Below, one piece after another: positions 18,907 through 27,808 of a stretch of 64,000 nucleotides of DNA (position 1 is its first letter; the number at the start of each line of letters is the position of its first letter). The notes beneath the pieces were generated by a model. It had not been told where the DNA came from. It searched no databases and worked only from the letters and a program-made list of their open reading frames with translations. The stretch lies in contig JAJGRE010000002.1 of assembly GCA_021083345.1 (NCBI GenBank), positions 744,001 to 808,000 of the forward strand, written 5' to 3'. The stretch is from Calditrichales bacterium MX18-03. Its GTDB lineage: Bacteria; Bacillota; Clostridia; Lutisporales; Lutisporaceae. The translations under genes were made by a program, and so were the position numbers.

Positions 18907-19713
18907 CTACGTCACGATAGCCTTGATCGTGACATTGATCCCCAGCACATTAAGCCCCGTCATATGCTCCAACTCCCCGGCCAGCTTCTTCTGAAGCTCG
19001 ATCATCAGAAGGTCCATTCTGGATACCAGCTTAACCGAAAGCTCTACATCCACAACAACGCCGCTGGGCTGGTTATCGACCCGTACCTTCAGAACCTTAT
19101 TGACCCGCTCAAAACCGGAAGCGCAAATGCTGACCATCTGCGATATGGCATTCTTGGTCAGCTCGTATTTTCCCAGATAGCTGAAGGTGGGACGGATAAT
19201 CGTCTTTTCCACCACGTCCCCGGCTTTGCCTTTTTTATTGAATATCTTCAAGGTATCTATGAAGTAGCCCGAAAAATCCTTTTTTACTTCCAGGGTCGGC
19301 ACCGGAATGACATGCTTCCCGTCCTCCCGCCTGGACTTTCTTGCCAGCTCGATCTCCTTCTCTGTGGCCACATCCTCAATCTGGATAAATTCCTCTATCT
19401 TGGGCAATCCCAAGACCTCTTGTATTTCCACCACCATTTTATTTGAGGTTCCCAGTATCAAAAGCTTTTCCGGGTTCAGGCGCGCCAAGGCATCCTTAAC
19501 GCTTTGACGGTGGTCGGGCTCACTGAAAAGCGCCCTTCTGACGGAAGCAATCTTGGTTTTTTCCCTTTTGGCCGATTTGCCGGCGATGATCCGGGTGCCG
19601 CCGATTAAGAGACCGTCATCAATGATGTGTTCGATCTCCCTGTCTCTGGCTACCATAAATGCTTTGTAGCTCTTACCGGTACCGCTTTGTCCCACCAATG
19701 CATATACCTTCAT
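18907..19713 (-). CDS. P-loop ATPase fused to an Asp23/Gls24-like domain
   Basis: A 268-residue protein with two parts. Residues 1 to about 130 form a nucleotide-binding domain with Walker A GQSGTGKS at 8-15, then a segment DDGLLIGG and LLILGTSNKM that could be the Walker B region. The last ~85 residues (from about YELTKNAISQMV) resemble the Asp23/Gls24 domain of alkaline shock proteins, including an ELQKKLAGELEHMTGLNV stretch and a closing NVTIKAIV. The fusion is uncommon in my knowledge. Role unknown; a link to envelope stress is only suggested by the domain. No signal peptide. Confidence 0.75.
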   Translation of the reverse strand: MKVYALVGQSGTGKSYKAFMVARDREIEHIIDDGLLIGGTRIIAGKSAKREKTKIASVRRALFSEPDHRQSVKDALARLNPEKLLILGTSNKMVVEIQEVLGLPKIEEFIQIEDVATEKEIELARKSRREDGKHVIPVPTLEVKKDFSGYFIDTLKIFNKKGKAGDVVEKTIIRPTFSYLGKYELTKNAISQMVSICASGFERVNKVLKVRVDNQPSGVVVDVELSVKLVSRMDLLMIELQKKLAGELEHMTGLNVLGINVTIKAIVT

Positions 19714-19745
19714 TTACAAATCTCCCCCTCTGGACCTGCATCCAT

Positions 19746-19880
19746 CTACTTGTGTGCATTTTCCGGGAATATTTTTCCCAATATCACAATGAGTGCATAA
19801 AACACGCCAATGACAACAAAGATTCCTGCCATTCCCATGCCCATCACCCGCAAGCTTTCATAAAAATTCACCATATTCAT
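19746..19880 (-). CDS. OadG-like gamma subunit of a Na+-pumping decarboxylase
   Basis: A 44-residue single-helix protein (starts MNMVNFYESLRVMGMGMAGI). Its length, one membrane span and GMGMAGIFVVI match the small gamma subunit of oxaloacetate or methylmalonyl-CoA decarboxylases, which anchors the biotin-binding and beta subunits. GAAGGAAG lies upstream. It sits 24 bases after the beta-subunit gene, which supports the call. No biotin carrier or carboxyltransferase gene lies nearby. Confidence 0.7.
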   Translation of the reverse strand: MNMVNFYESLRVMGMGMAGIFVVIGVFYALIVILGKIFPENAHK

Positions 19881-19904
19881 CCTTTGATTTCCTTCCTTCG
19901 TGAT

Positions 19905-21005
19905 TTATTTTACAAGGGCAAGTATAAGGCCCCCGGCGATAATGGAGCCGATTTGGCCGGCTACATTGGCACTGACAGCCTGCATCAGTATGAAGTTTCC
20001 CGGGTCGGCCTTCTGTGCTTCCTTCTGAATCACCCGGGCAGACATGGGAAATGCAGAGATGCCTGCAGCGCCCACCATGGGGTTGATCTTATTCGTAGAA
20101 AACAGGTTGAGAAACTTGGCAAAAAGCACACCCCCAGCGGTATCAAATATGAAGGCTACCAAGCCCATCGCGATGATGGCGAGGGTCTGGAGGTTCAGGA
20201 ACTTTTCTGCGCTCATGGTTGAGCCGATGGTTATTCCCAGAAGGAGGGTCACCAGGTTAGCCAGCTCGTTCTGGGCCGACTTCGAAAGTCTTTCCGTCAC
20301 GCCGCACTCCCTGACCAGATTGCCGAACATCAGAAAGCCCACCAAAGAAATGCTGGCAGGTGCAATGAGGCCTGCAATCATGGTTACGGCAATGGGGAAA
20401 ATGATCTTGACTTTTTTTGAAACCGAATGCTCCGAATAAGGCATCCGGATTTTTCTTTCTTCCTCTGTGGTCAGTGCACGGATAACGGGGGGCTGTATGA
20501 TCGGTACCAGCGACATATAGGAGTAGGCTGCCACCGATATCGGCCCCAAAAGGTTCGCTGCGAAACGTTCCGCAACATAAATGGAAGTAGGTCCGTCCGC
20601 CGCACCGATGATCCCGATGGCTGCAGATTCCTTGAGGCTGAAGCCCAGCAAGGTGGCCGCCGCCATAGTAAAGAAGATGCCGAACTGGGCAGCCCCGCCA
20701 AAGAGCAGCATCTTCGGGTTCTTGAGCAGCGGACCAAAATCAATCATGGCACCTACCGCAACAAATATCAAAAGCGGAAAAAGCTCCGTCTTGATGCCCA
20801 TTTCATACAGCCTGTGCAGCGGTTCAATCCCTTTGGATTCCACCACAAGAGGTATATTGGCCATGATGGCCCCGAAGCCGATGGGCAATAGCAGCATCGG
20901 TTCATATTCCTTGGCAATGGCCAGATAAATCAGAAGCCCTCCGAAAATATACATGATGATGTTTCCCGGTTCAATTGAAATCAGACCCTTTAGCAAATCC
21001 TGCAT
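19905..21005 (-). CDS. Na+-translocating decarboxylase beta subunit (OadB/GcdB type)
   Basis: A 366-residue membrane protein with about ten helices. Family marks are GFGAIMANIPL, VGAMIDFGPLL, the re-entrant-loop segment GIIGAADGPTSIYVAERF, and NPMVGAAGISAFPMSARV near the C-terminus. The family drives Na+ export using the free energy of decarboxylation of oxaloacetate, glutaconyl-CoA or methylmalonyl-CoA. Which substrate applies cannot be told without the alpha subunit, which is absent here. Confidence 0.92.
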   Translation of the reverse strand: MQDLLKGLISIEPGNIIMYIFGGLLIYLAIAKEYEPMLLLPIGFGAIMANIPLVVESKGIEPLHRLYEMGIKTELFPLLIFVAVGAMIDFGPLLKNPKMLLFGGAAQFGIFFTMAAATLLGFSLKESAAIGIIGAADGPTSIYVAERFAANLLGPISVAAYSYMSLVPIIQPPVIRALTTEEERKIRMPYSEHSVSKKVKIIFPIAVTMIAGLIAPASISLVGFLMFGNLVRECGVTERLSKSAQNELANLVTLLLGITIGSTMSAEKFLNLQTLAIIAMGLVAFIFDTAGGVLFAKFLNLFSTNKINPMVGAAGISAFPMSARVIQKEAQKADPGNFILMQAVSANVAGQIGSIIAGGLILALVK

Positions 21006-21068
21006 CGTTTCAACCCCTTATCCTATTTTATCATTGGTTTCTAAATCGATTCCGTATCTAGTTTAACC

Positions 21069-21110
21069 AAAAAACACGCTAATGTAAAATACCACATCAG
21101 CGTGTTTTTT
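21069..21110. terminator. Terminator of rex
   Basis: AAAAACACGCT and AGCGTGTTTTTT pair around an inner stem, with T runs on both strands. It separates rex from the downstream decarboxylase pair. Confidence 0.8.
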
Positions 21111-21130
21111 GACAAATATTTAAGTTGCCC

Positions 21131-21784
21131 TTATTTTTTCTTCTTTTCCAACTCTTCATGCTCTTTCAACAGGTAGGAGATGGTAAACAAGCTCTCGCTC
21201 AGGTGAACGTTCTCGACGATGACGGAGTCCGGTACCTTGAGGTCGGTCGGAGCAAAATTCCAAATCGCCTTGACCCCGCATCTCACCAGCGCTTCAGCAA
21301 CGGACTGGCTTTGCTCTCTTGGTGTGCAAATGACACCGATATCCACCGGGTTCTCCTGTACAAAGCTCTCAACGCTGCTGAACGGCATCACCGTCATATC
21401 CTTGATGCTATTTCCCACCACTTGGGGATTGCTGTCGAATATGCCAATCACCTTGAAACCGCTCTTATCGAAGAACGTGTAGTTGGCTATTGCACGGCCT
21501 ACGTTGCCGGCGCCCATGATAATGGTCCTGTACAACCGGTCCAGACCCAGTATCTTTCCGATTTCGTTGTATAGCTCATCTACATTATATCCATACCCCT
21601 GCTGGCCGAATCCGCCGAAGCAGTTCAAATCCTGTCTGATCTGAGAGGCCGTAAATCCGGTAATTTTGCTGAGTTCCTGGGATGAAACCCTTCTCACGTC
21701 ATTGTTAAGCAGATCCCCTAGATAACGATGATATTTTGGCAGTCTTCTTACAACAGCCATTGATATACTGCTGAATCTCTCCAT
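21131..21784 (-). CDS. rex: Redox-sensing transcriptional repressor Rex
   Basis: A 217-residue repressor that leaves DNA when NADH rises relative to NAD+. The N-terminal winged-helix DNA-binding domain contains SSQELSKITGFTASQIRQDL and is followed by GGFGQQGYGYNV. The Rossmann fold has GAGNVGRAIANY and a KVIGIFDSNP strand; a C-terminal domain-swapped helix (LFTISYLLKEHEELEKKKK) closes it. Start at 21784: GAGGAG is 8 bases upstream, whereas an ATG at 21805 has no such site. Rex commonly represses fermentation and hydrogenase genes, and candidate operators appear upstream of hydA. Confidence 0.95.
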   Translation of the reverse strand: MERFSSISMAVVRRLPKYHRYLGDLLNNDVRRVSSQELSKITGFTASQIRQDLNCFGGFGQQGYGYNVDELYNEIGKILGLDRLYRTIIMGAGNVGRAIANYTFFDKSGFKVIGIFDSNPQVVGNSIKDMTVMPFSSVESFVQENPVDIGVICTPREQSQSVAEALVRCGVKAIWNFAPTDLKVPDSVIVENVHLSESLFTISYLLKEHEELEKKKK

Positions 21785-22016
21785 AGCATCTACTCCTCGT
21801 TTCATATTTTTTCAATGTGCTTCGAAGCTTAGAGTCTCTTGGTCCGCACTCTGTTACATTATTAACCAGATTCAATTTTAAATTCATTTTATTATATACG
21901 CTTAACAATGTCAAGAAATAGATAGTATGCGGCATCTGCCGCTACTTAATCGCTATGTACAAACAGCTGCTTTTTTTGTTAAAATAGATGCAGATGTAAG
22001 CGATGGAGGTTCTAGC

Positions 22017-23930
22017 ATGATCATTGCAGCAGGCAAAGGCATTAAAAAAAGCTATGGCATCGATGTGATCCTTGAGGATGCGACATTTGCCGTTCAGGAA
22101 GAAGATAAAGTGGGAATCGTAGGTGTCAACGGCGCCGGAAAATCCACACTATTTAGAATTATTACAGGCAGCCTGGAGCAGGACCAGGGAGACTTGTTCA
22201 TCAGTAAAAATGTACGGCTGGGCTATATGTCCCAGGACTTTGACTTTGACTCGGATAACTCGATCTGGGATGAGCTGGTCAGCGTATTCCGGCCTGTGAT
22301 GGAGATGGAGCACGCCCTCAGGGAACTGGAGGGGGACATAAGCCGCCTTGGCAGCTCCGGCGATATGGAAGCTCTGAACCTCTGCATGAAAAACTATGCG
22401 GACCTGCAGGAGCGGTATAAAAGCAGCAACGGCTTCGGTTATCAAAGCCAGGTCAAAGGCGTGATCAAAGGATTGGGCTTCACATTGGAGGAATACGACA
22501 AAAAGGTCAGCACCCTGAGCGGCGGCCAGAAAACCAGAATCGCGCTGGGCAAGGTCCTGCTGCAAAGCTTTGATGTTTTGCTGCTGGATGAGCCCACCAA
22601 CTACCTGGATATCCCATCGGTAGAGTGGCTGGAAGGCTTCCTGAAAAACCTCCGCTGTGCGGTTCTTATTATTTCCCATGACCGGTATTTTCTCGACGTC
22701 GTCACCAACAGGACCTTTGAAATCGAAAATGGGGTCCTGACAGAATTTGAGGGAAATTATTCGAAGTTTATTGAAAAGAAGCAGCAGCTTAGGGCGCTTC
22801 AGATGAAAAGCTATCAGGAGCAGCAAAAGGAAATCGCCAGACAGGAAGCCATCATTGCGCGGTACCGTCAGTTCAACCGTGAAAAGAGCATCATTCAAGC
22901 GGAAAGCAGGGAAAAAGCGCTGGAGAAAATGGAGCGGATCGAAAAGCCGGATGCGCTGCCGCAAAGCACGCACTTCAAGTTCGAGCCCCGCATCAAAAGC
23001 GGAAATGATGTACTAAAAATTGAGAACCTGTCAAAGGCCTTCGACAGACTGCTTTTCAGAAATGCCAGCATGGAGGTTTCCCGGGGTGAGAAGGTTGCGC
23101 TCCTCGGTCCCAACGGAATAGGGAAAACGACGCTGCTCAAGATGGTGACCGGCGCGGAGAATCCCGATACCGGCAGCATCCGTCTCGGCACTAATGTCTT
23201 TGTGGGTTACTACGAGCAGGAGCAGCAGCACCTGAATCCTGATAAAACCGTCATAGATGAAATCTGGGACGACTACCCCTTCCTGAATCAGACAGAGCTT
23301 CGGAACAAGCTGGCCGCTTTCCTGTTTCAGGGTGAGGACGTTTTTAAAGAGGTTTACAAGCTTTCCGGCGGAGAAAAAAGCAGGATCTCCCTCCTGAAGC
23401 TGATGCTGTCAAAGTCCAATTTCCTGCTGATGGATGAGCCCACCAACCATCTGGACATTCTCTCAAAGGAAGTGCTGGAGGACGCTCTGGTCAACTACGA
23501 CGGCACCGTTCTGCTGGTTTCCCATGACCGGTACTTTCTAAACAAGGTGGCAACAAAAATCATTGATCTGGCGCAAGACGGCTGCACCATGTACCCCGGT
23601 AATTATACCTATTATATCAACAAAAAAAGCACCTTGCCGGCTGCTCAGGATACCCAGGTCAAAGCGGATGCGGAAGAAGCTACGCTCTTAAAGGCCGATT
23701 GGCTGAAGCAAAAGGAAGAACGCGCCAGTCAGCGGAAGCAGCAGAAAAGACTGGAGTTCCTGGAACAGGAAATACCGCTGTGTGAGGAAAGAATCAGGGA
23801 AATCGAGAGACTGCAGGAAACGCCTGAGGTTTTTTCCGATCATATCCGATGCCAGGAGCTGCACGATGAATGTGAGCGGCAAAAAGCCTGCCTGGATGCG
23901 CTATATCAGGAATGGAGCGAGATAAGTTAA
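22017..23930 (+). CDS. ABC-F family ATPase (ribosome-associated type)
   Basis: A 637-residue soluble protein with two ABC domains and no membrane segment. Walker A motifs are GVNGAGKST and GPNGIGKTT, signature motifs LSGGQKTR and LSGGEKSR, and both Walker B regions are followed by DEPTN. The linker between them is long and charged, and the C-terminus is a coiled coil. ABC-F proteins act on translating ribosomes. The subfamily (Uup-, YdiF- or YfmR-like) cannot be fixed by eye. Start: ATG at 22017 with GGAGG nine bases upstream. Confidence 0.93.
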   Translation: MIIAAGKGIKKSYGIDVILEDATFAVQEEDKVGIVGVNGAGKSTLFRIITGSLEQDQGDLFISKNVRLGYMSQDFDFDSDNSIWDELVSVFRPVMEMEHALRELEGDISRLGSSGDMEALNLCMKNYADLQERYKSSNGFGYQSQVKGVIKGLGFTLEEYDKKVSTLSGGQKTRIALGKVLLQSFDVLLLDEPTNYLDIPSVEWLEGFLKNLRCAVLIISHDRYFLDVVTNRTFEIENGVLTEFEGNYSKFIEKKQQLRALQMKSYQEQQKEIARQEAIIARYRQFNREKSIIQAESREKALEKMERIEKPDALPQSTHFKFEPRIKSGNDVLKIENLSKAFDRLLFRNASMEVSRGEKVALLGPNGIGKTTLLKMVTGAENPDTGSIRLGTNVFVGYYEQEQQHLNPDKTVIDEIWDDYPFLNQTELRNKLAAFLFQGEDVFKEVYKLSGGEKSRISLLKLMLSKSNFLLMDEPTNHLDILSKEVLEDALVNYDGTVLLVSHDRYFLNKVATKIIDLAQDGCTMYPGNYTYYINKKSTLPAAQDTQVKADAEEATLLKADWLKQKEERASQRKQQKRLEFLEQEIPLCEERIREIERLQETPEVFSDHIRCQELHDECERQKACLDALYQEWSEIS

Positions 23931-23931
23931 A

Positions 23932-23955
23932 AAAGAGACCCTTGCGGGTCTCTTT
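23932..23955. terminator. Bidirectional terminator (ABC-F / isocitrate dehydrogenase)
   Basis: AAAGAGACCC, TTGC loop, GGGTCTCTTT: a perfect 10-bp stem between two convergent genes. Confidence 0.85.
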
Positions 23956-23957
23956 CA

Positions 23958-24953
23958 TTATAGGTATGCGATTATGGCATCTACCATTTCGTCCGTTGTG
24001 GCGGTGCCGCCCAAGTCCGGCGTAACCGCTTTGGCTTCCCGGATAACGCGGGTGATGGCACTGTAGATCCGTTCTGCTGCCTGCTTCTCTCCCAGATGCT
24101 TCAGAAGCATGACGCCGCAAAGGATGCACGCCATGGGATTGGCAATACCCTTTCCGGTAAGGTCCGGCGCCGTCCCGTGGGTTGCCTCAAAGACTGCACA
24201 TTCAACACCGATGTTCACACCGGGCACAACCCCCAGACCGCCTACCAGCCCCGCGCAAAGCTCTGATACGATATCGCCGTAAAGGTTGGGCAGTACCAAC
24301 ACATCAAAGGCTTCAGGATTTTGGACCAGCTTCATGCAAAGGTAGTCCGCCGTCACTTCCTCATATTCTATATCGGGATACTTCCCGGCTATGTTCCTGA
24401 CACTGGACAGGAACAATCCGTCTGTCAGCTGCATGATATTGGCCTTATGTACACAGGTCACCTTTCTTCTTTTCTCCCGGACCGCATAGTTGAATGCAAA
24501 AGATGCGATTCTTTCGGAGGCTTCCCTGGTGATGATCTTGATGCCTTCCGCAGCATCCTTGCCAACCATGTGCTCGTAGCCTACATAGACATCTTCCGTA
24601 TTTTCACGGAACACGATGATATCCACGTCTTTAAAGCGGGACTTGACTCCCTCGATGGATTTGATAGGCCTGATGTTGGCATACAAGTTAAGCTGCTGTC
24701 TCACGCCTACATTCACGCTTCTGAAGCCCTTGCCCATTTGCGTCATAACGGGTCCTTTCAGCGCTACCTTGTTATTCTCTATTGATAGGACAGTGTCTTC
24801 CGGCAGAGGCGTCCCAAACATATCCAATGCAGTTTGCCCCATGTGCTTGGTCTCCCACAGCATATCGACACCAGCTGCCTCAATGACCTTTATGGCTGCA
24901 GCTGTAACTTCCGGTCCGATGCCGTCCCCGGGAATCAGAGTCGCTCTATACAT
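23958..24953 (-). CDS. Isocitrate dehydrogenase, NAD-type short form
   Basis: A 331-residue member of the isocitrate/isopropylmalate dehydrogenase family. Seen are the LIPGDGIGPEV start, SVNVGVRQQLNLYANIRP (Ser, Asn and Arg spacing that fits isocitrate binding), the FRENTEDVYVG loop, NLYGDIVSELCAGLVGGLG metal site and FEATHGTAPDLTGKGIANP cofactor region. The short length matches the NAD-linked enzymes of anaerobes, where it supplies 2-oxoglutarate for glutamate. Homoisocitrate or related substrates cannot be excluded. AGGAGG precedes the ATG; no other TCA genes are adjacent. Confidence 0.87.
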   Translation of the reverse strand: MYRATLIPGDGIGPEVTAAAIKVIEAAGVDMLWETKHMGQTALDMFGTPLPEDTVLSIENNKVALKGPVMTQMGKGFRSVNVGVRQQLNLYANIRPIKSIEGVKSRFKDVDIIVFRENTEDVYVGYEHMVGKDAAEGIKIITREASERIASFAFNYAVREKRRKVTCVHKANIMQLTDGLFLSSVRNIAGKYPDIEYEEVTADYLCMKLVQNPEAFDVLVLPNLYGDIVSELCAGLVGGLGVVPGVNIGVECAVFEATHGTAPDLTGKGIANPMACILCGVMLLKHLGEKQAAERIYSAITRVIREAKAVTPDLGGTATTDEMVDAIIAYL

Positions 24954-25053
24954 AATGCTCCCTCCTATTGCCTGATTCTTATATCCCTATTTTATCCTAC
25001 TTTATCAATTTTTTATAGCTTTTTTCAAAAACTTAATGGAAGTATTGGCGTCC

Positions 25054-26373
25054 TTACACAATTTCTGTCAAAATACCGAAGCGCTCCCGGATCAGCGAAC
25101 AGTGCTGCCCCAAGATATCCCGCCCAGACGGATCGAATAGGATAGCGGGAAGCAGCAATACCTGCGGCTTCGGCTCAACCGTTTCCAGATGGGACAGGAT
25201 GTCGCTTACCGTCAATAATCCCGCGCAGGCGATATTGCCCCCAAAGTAACCGTTTGTGACTGCTTCGATGCTCAGATTCTCCGGCAGACTGCCGCATGCC
25301 GCCAGAACCGGATAGGCCATCCGGGAGGTAAGTAACAGACAGCTCTTGCCGCTGTTTCGCCTGGCAGTCCTACTTATTGCCTCAACCACATCCGGATGAA
25401 TGTCGTAGTTGAATACCAGCCCCGAGGCTGTATTTTTCTTTTTCTCGATTTGCAGCTTATGCACTGCTTCGTTACGCAGAAGCACCACAACCGGGTTCTC
25501 GCTGCGTAAAAGACTATAATAGGCGGCCACCCTGGAGAACACGTTGCTGCCGTTTACCGATAAGACAACATCCCCGCATCGCATCCCTGCAAGCTGCGCC
25601 GGCGAAGCTTTTATGACGCCTTCCACCACTGCCGTCAGGTCATTTATGAAAGGCGGTTCCACAAGAACCGGCACATCGGTTTTCAGTCTGACTGCCGCCG
25701 CAAAATCCGCCAGGGCTTGCCGGATGTCCTCGGTCGGCGGCGGCTGCTTGGAAAACCGGGTGTAGCCCGGCATGAAAAGCCGTACGGTTTCCGCACCTTT
25801 TTCCGCGAGAAAAAGGACGGCAGCCTCCACATCGTGCCAGCCCACCACATGGGGCATGGCTACGATGCTGCCGTGAAAGGGGATGCGGAAGCCGGAAAGC
25901 ATGCCGGCAGCTTCGACAGCGGCCATGTGGGCCTGTCCGTTGTAAAGCAGCCTGCGGCCTTCTTCGCTGCAGCTATTCAGCGAAAGGTTCAGCTCCAGAG
26001 GGCTCAGCGCCTGCAGAAGCTCGAGCTTGGACCGGTCCAGCGGTACGCCGCTGGTGGTAATCTGGATCAGCGTATGCTTGTGCCGGCTCCGGATACGCTG
26101 CAGAACCGGAAAAATACCGTCAAAAAGGAAAGGCTCCCCCTCGCAGATGCGGGTAGCCGATTCGCCGATAACGATTTTTCTGCTGCCATCCAAAAAATCG
26201 ATCAGCACATCCGTTTCTTCTTCTGTCAGCCGGTTAACAAAAAACGCCTCCACTTCGGAGGAGTTTTGATGATGGCTGCAGAAGCAGCAGGCTGTGCTGC
26301 AAGCTGTGGTCAGCGTCAGAACATTGTCTCTGCTGGCACTTTGCAGAAGCAGGTTAAAGGGAGCCGGTTTCAT
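25054..26373 (-). CDS. Radical SAM / PDZ / DUF512-like protein
   Basis: A 439-residue protein. The N-terminal region has CSTACCFC (C25-x3-C29-x2-C32), the radical SAM cluster motif, and TTSGVPLDRSKLELLQ in the barrel. The middle contains a PDZ-like unit (VVEGVIKASPAQLAGMRCGD then VVLSVNG, about residues 245-305). The C-terminal part has LLTSRMAYPVL, VTNGYFGGNIACAGLLT and LLLPAILFDPSGRDILG, which resemble the DUF512 family C-terminus. DUF512 proteins I know have the PDZ domain first, so this order is unusual. Its substrate is unknown. AAGGGGGAA precedes the start, 14 bases after tsaD. Confidence 0.75.
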   Translation of the reverse strand: MKPAPFNLLLQSASRDNVLTLTTACSTACCFCSHHQNSSEVEAFFVNRLTEEETDVLIDFLDGSRKIVIGESATRICEGEPFLFDGIFPVLQRIRSRHKHTLIQITTSGVPLDRSKLELLQALSPLELNLSLNSCSEEGRRLLYNGQAHMAAVEAAGMLSGFRIPFHGSIVAMPHVVGWHDVEAAVLFLAEKGAETVRLFMPGYTRFSKQPPPTEDIRQALADFAAAVRLKTDVPVLVEPPFINDLTAVVEGVIKASPAQLAGMRCGDVVLSVNGSNVFSRVAAYYSLLRSENPVVVLLRNEAVHKLQIEKKKNTASGLVFNYDIHPDVVEAISRTARRNSGKSCLLLTSRMAYPVLAACGSLPENLSIEAVTNGYFGGNIACAGLLTVSDILSHLETVEPKPQVLLLPAILFDPSGRDILGQHCSLIRERFGILTEIV

Positions 26374-26386
26374 TCTTTATTCCCCC

Positions 26387-27406
26387 TTACTGTCCTATGG
26401 ATAAATTGGGTACGGCATTCAGAGTGAAGTCAGCCGTTTTGCCTGTAAGCAGGCGGTAGTAAGCCGCACAGCCTATCATGGCTGCATTGTCGGTGCATAG
26501 GATGGGTGAGGGATACAGTACCTCAATACCCTCTCTTTGCCCTTTTTCCATCAGGACCGCCCTCAGTCTGCTATTGGACGCCACGCCTCCCGCCAGTACG
26601 GCATAGGGAGATTTTTTGTCCTTGGCGGCTTTGATCAGCTTTGCTGCCAATACTTCTACCACAGCTTCCTGAAAACTGGCTGCCACATCCGCCGTATTAA
26701 CCGTTTCATTCTTCATATTCTTTGAGTTCAGGTAATTCAGTACGGCCGATTTAAGCCCGCTGAAGCTGAAATCATAGCTGCCTTCCTCAAGGTAGGCTCT
26801 CGGAAAATCCACCGCCATAGGGTTTCCCTCCGTTGATAGTTTATCTATCAACGGCCCTCCCGGATATCCCAGCCCCAGTGACCTTGCTATTTTGTCAAAG
26901 GCTTCGCCTGCCGCGTCGTCCCTTGTCCGCCCCATGATCTCATAGCGGTCGTAGTCCAGCACATGAACGATATGGCTGTGTCCTCCCGAAGCCACCAGAC
27001 AGACAAAGGTTGGCTCCAGCTGCTTATGCTGTATATAATTGGCTGCAATATGGCCCTCAATATGATTGACTCCGATGAAGGGCAGCCCTTTGCTGTAAGC
27101 GATGGCTTTGGCCGTGGAAAGACCGATCAGCAGTGCGCCCACCAGCCCAGGTCCATGAGTAACCGCAACGGCTGTAATCTCATCCAGCGTCACACCTGCC
27201 GAAAGCAAGGCTTCGTCAATCACGGGACTGATATTCTCCATATGCTTTCTGGAGGCTACCTCCGGTACGACACCACCGAACTTCTTATGAATGTCAATTT
27301 GGCTGGAAATAATGTTGGACAACACCTCCCGGCCGTTCTTGACCACTGCTGCCGCGGTTTCGTCACAGGAGGTCTCTAAAGCCAGTATGACAGATTCCTG
27401 ATTCAT
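26387..27406 (-). CDS. tsaD: tRNA N6-adenosine threonylcarbamoyltransferase TsaD
   Basis: A 339-residue ASKHA-fold protein that, with TsaB and TsaE, transfers threonylcarbamoyl to A37 of ANN-decoding tRNAs. It begins [15 protein letters not shown] and has metal-binding HIEGH (residues near 110), the GGHSHIV loop, [21 protein letters not shown] and the CTDNAAMIG segment. Its partners TsaE and the TsaB-RimI fusion are encoded at 30.9-32.5 kb, so all three proteins are made from this region. Confidence 0.96.
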   Translation of the reverse strand: MNQESVILALETSCDETAAAVVKNGREVLSNIISSQIDIHKKFGGVVPEVASRKHMENISPVIDEALLSAGVTLDEITAVAVTHGPGLVGALLIGLSTAKAIAYSKGLPFIGVNHIEGHIAANYIQHKQLEPTFVCLVASGGHSHIVHVLDYDRYEIMGRTRDDAAGEAFDKIARSLGLGYPGGPLIDKLSTEGNPMAVDFPRAYLEEGSYDFSFSGLKSAVLNYLNSKNMKNETVNTADVAASFQEAVVEVLAAKLIKAAKDKKSPYAVLAGGVASNSRLRAVLMEKGQREGIEVLYPSPILCTDNAAMIGCAAYYRLLTGKTADFTLNAVPNLSIGQ

Positions 27407-27442
27407 CGTATCACTCCATTACAACCTAAAATAGCGAAAACT

Positions 27443-27465
27443 AAAGGCAGGGTTTCCCTGCCTTT
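27443..27465 (-). terminator. Hairpin terminator upstream of tsaD
   Basis: AAAGGCAGGG, 3-base loop, CCCTGCCTTT. It follows the small gene at 27469 on the minus strand. Confidence 0.7.
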
Positions 27466-27468
27466 CTT

Positions 27469-27696
27469 TTATAATGTACTGCGCTCCAGAATATGGATCA
27501 CCTTATCGATGCTGATCCCTTCAGCCCCGATGGCCTGGATAATCTCATCAAAGCAGCCTTTTATTTTCTCATAATCCTTGTACTCATGGTAGTAGAGCTT
27601 TTCCCCTTTACCGTTCACAACCGTTGTCACATAGATATCATCATTCTGAATGAGGCTGATTATATGATTATCTATCGCAAATTCTCGAAGCAGCAT
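27469..27696 (-). CDS. Conserved small protein of unknown function
   Basis: A 75-residue soluble, acidic protein starting MLLREFAIDNHIISLIQNDD. An AGGAGGAATAGG ribosome binding site supports ATG at 27696; a 13-residue longer reading lacks one. It has no Cys motif, signal peptide or membrane helix. I do not recognise the family. It stands alone with its own terminator between the lipoprotein gene and tsaD. Confidence 0.6.
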   Translation of the reverse strand: MLLREFAIDNHIISLIQNDDIYVTTVVNGKGEKLYYHEYKDYEKIKGCFDEIIQAIGAEGISIDKVIHILERSTL

Positions 27697-27808
27697 CCTA
27701 TTCCTCCTGTAAAAAACTAAATAAAAGCATAACAAAGGTTATTATATCACATACCTGTTTGAATGAGAAGAATGCATTGTATATATTATTGCCGCTTTTA
27801 TAAAGTTT

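Noticed and set aside
22149-22973. Long minus-strand frame opposite the ABC-F gene
   Set aside because: A shadow of a certain ABC-F coding region with no motif of its own.
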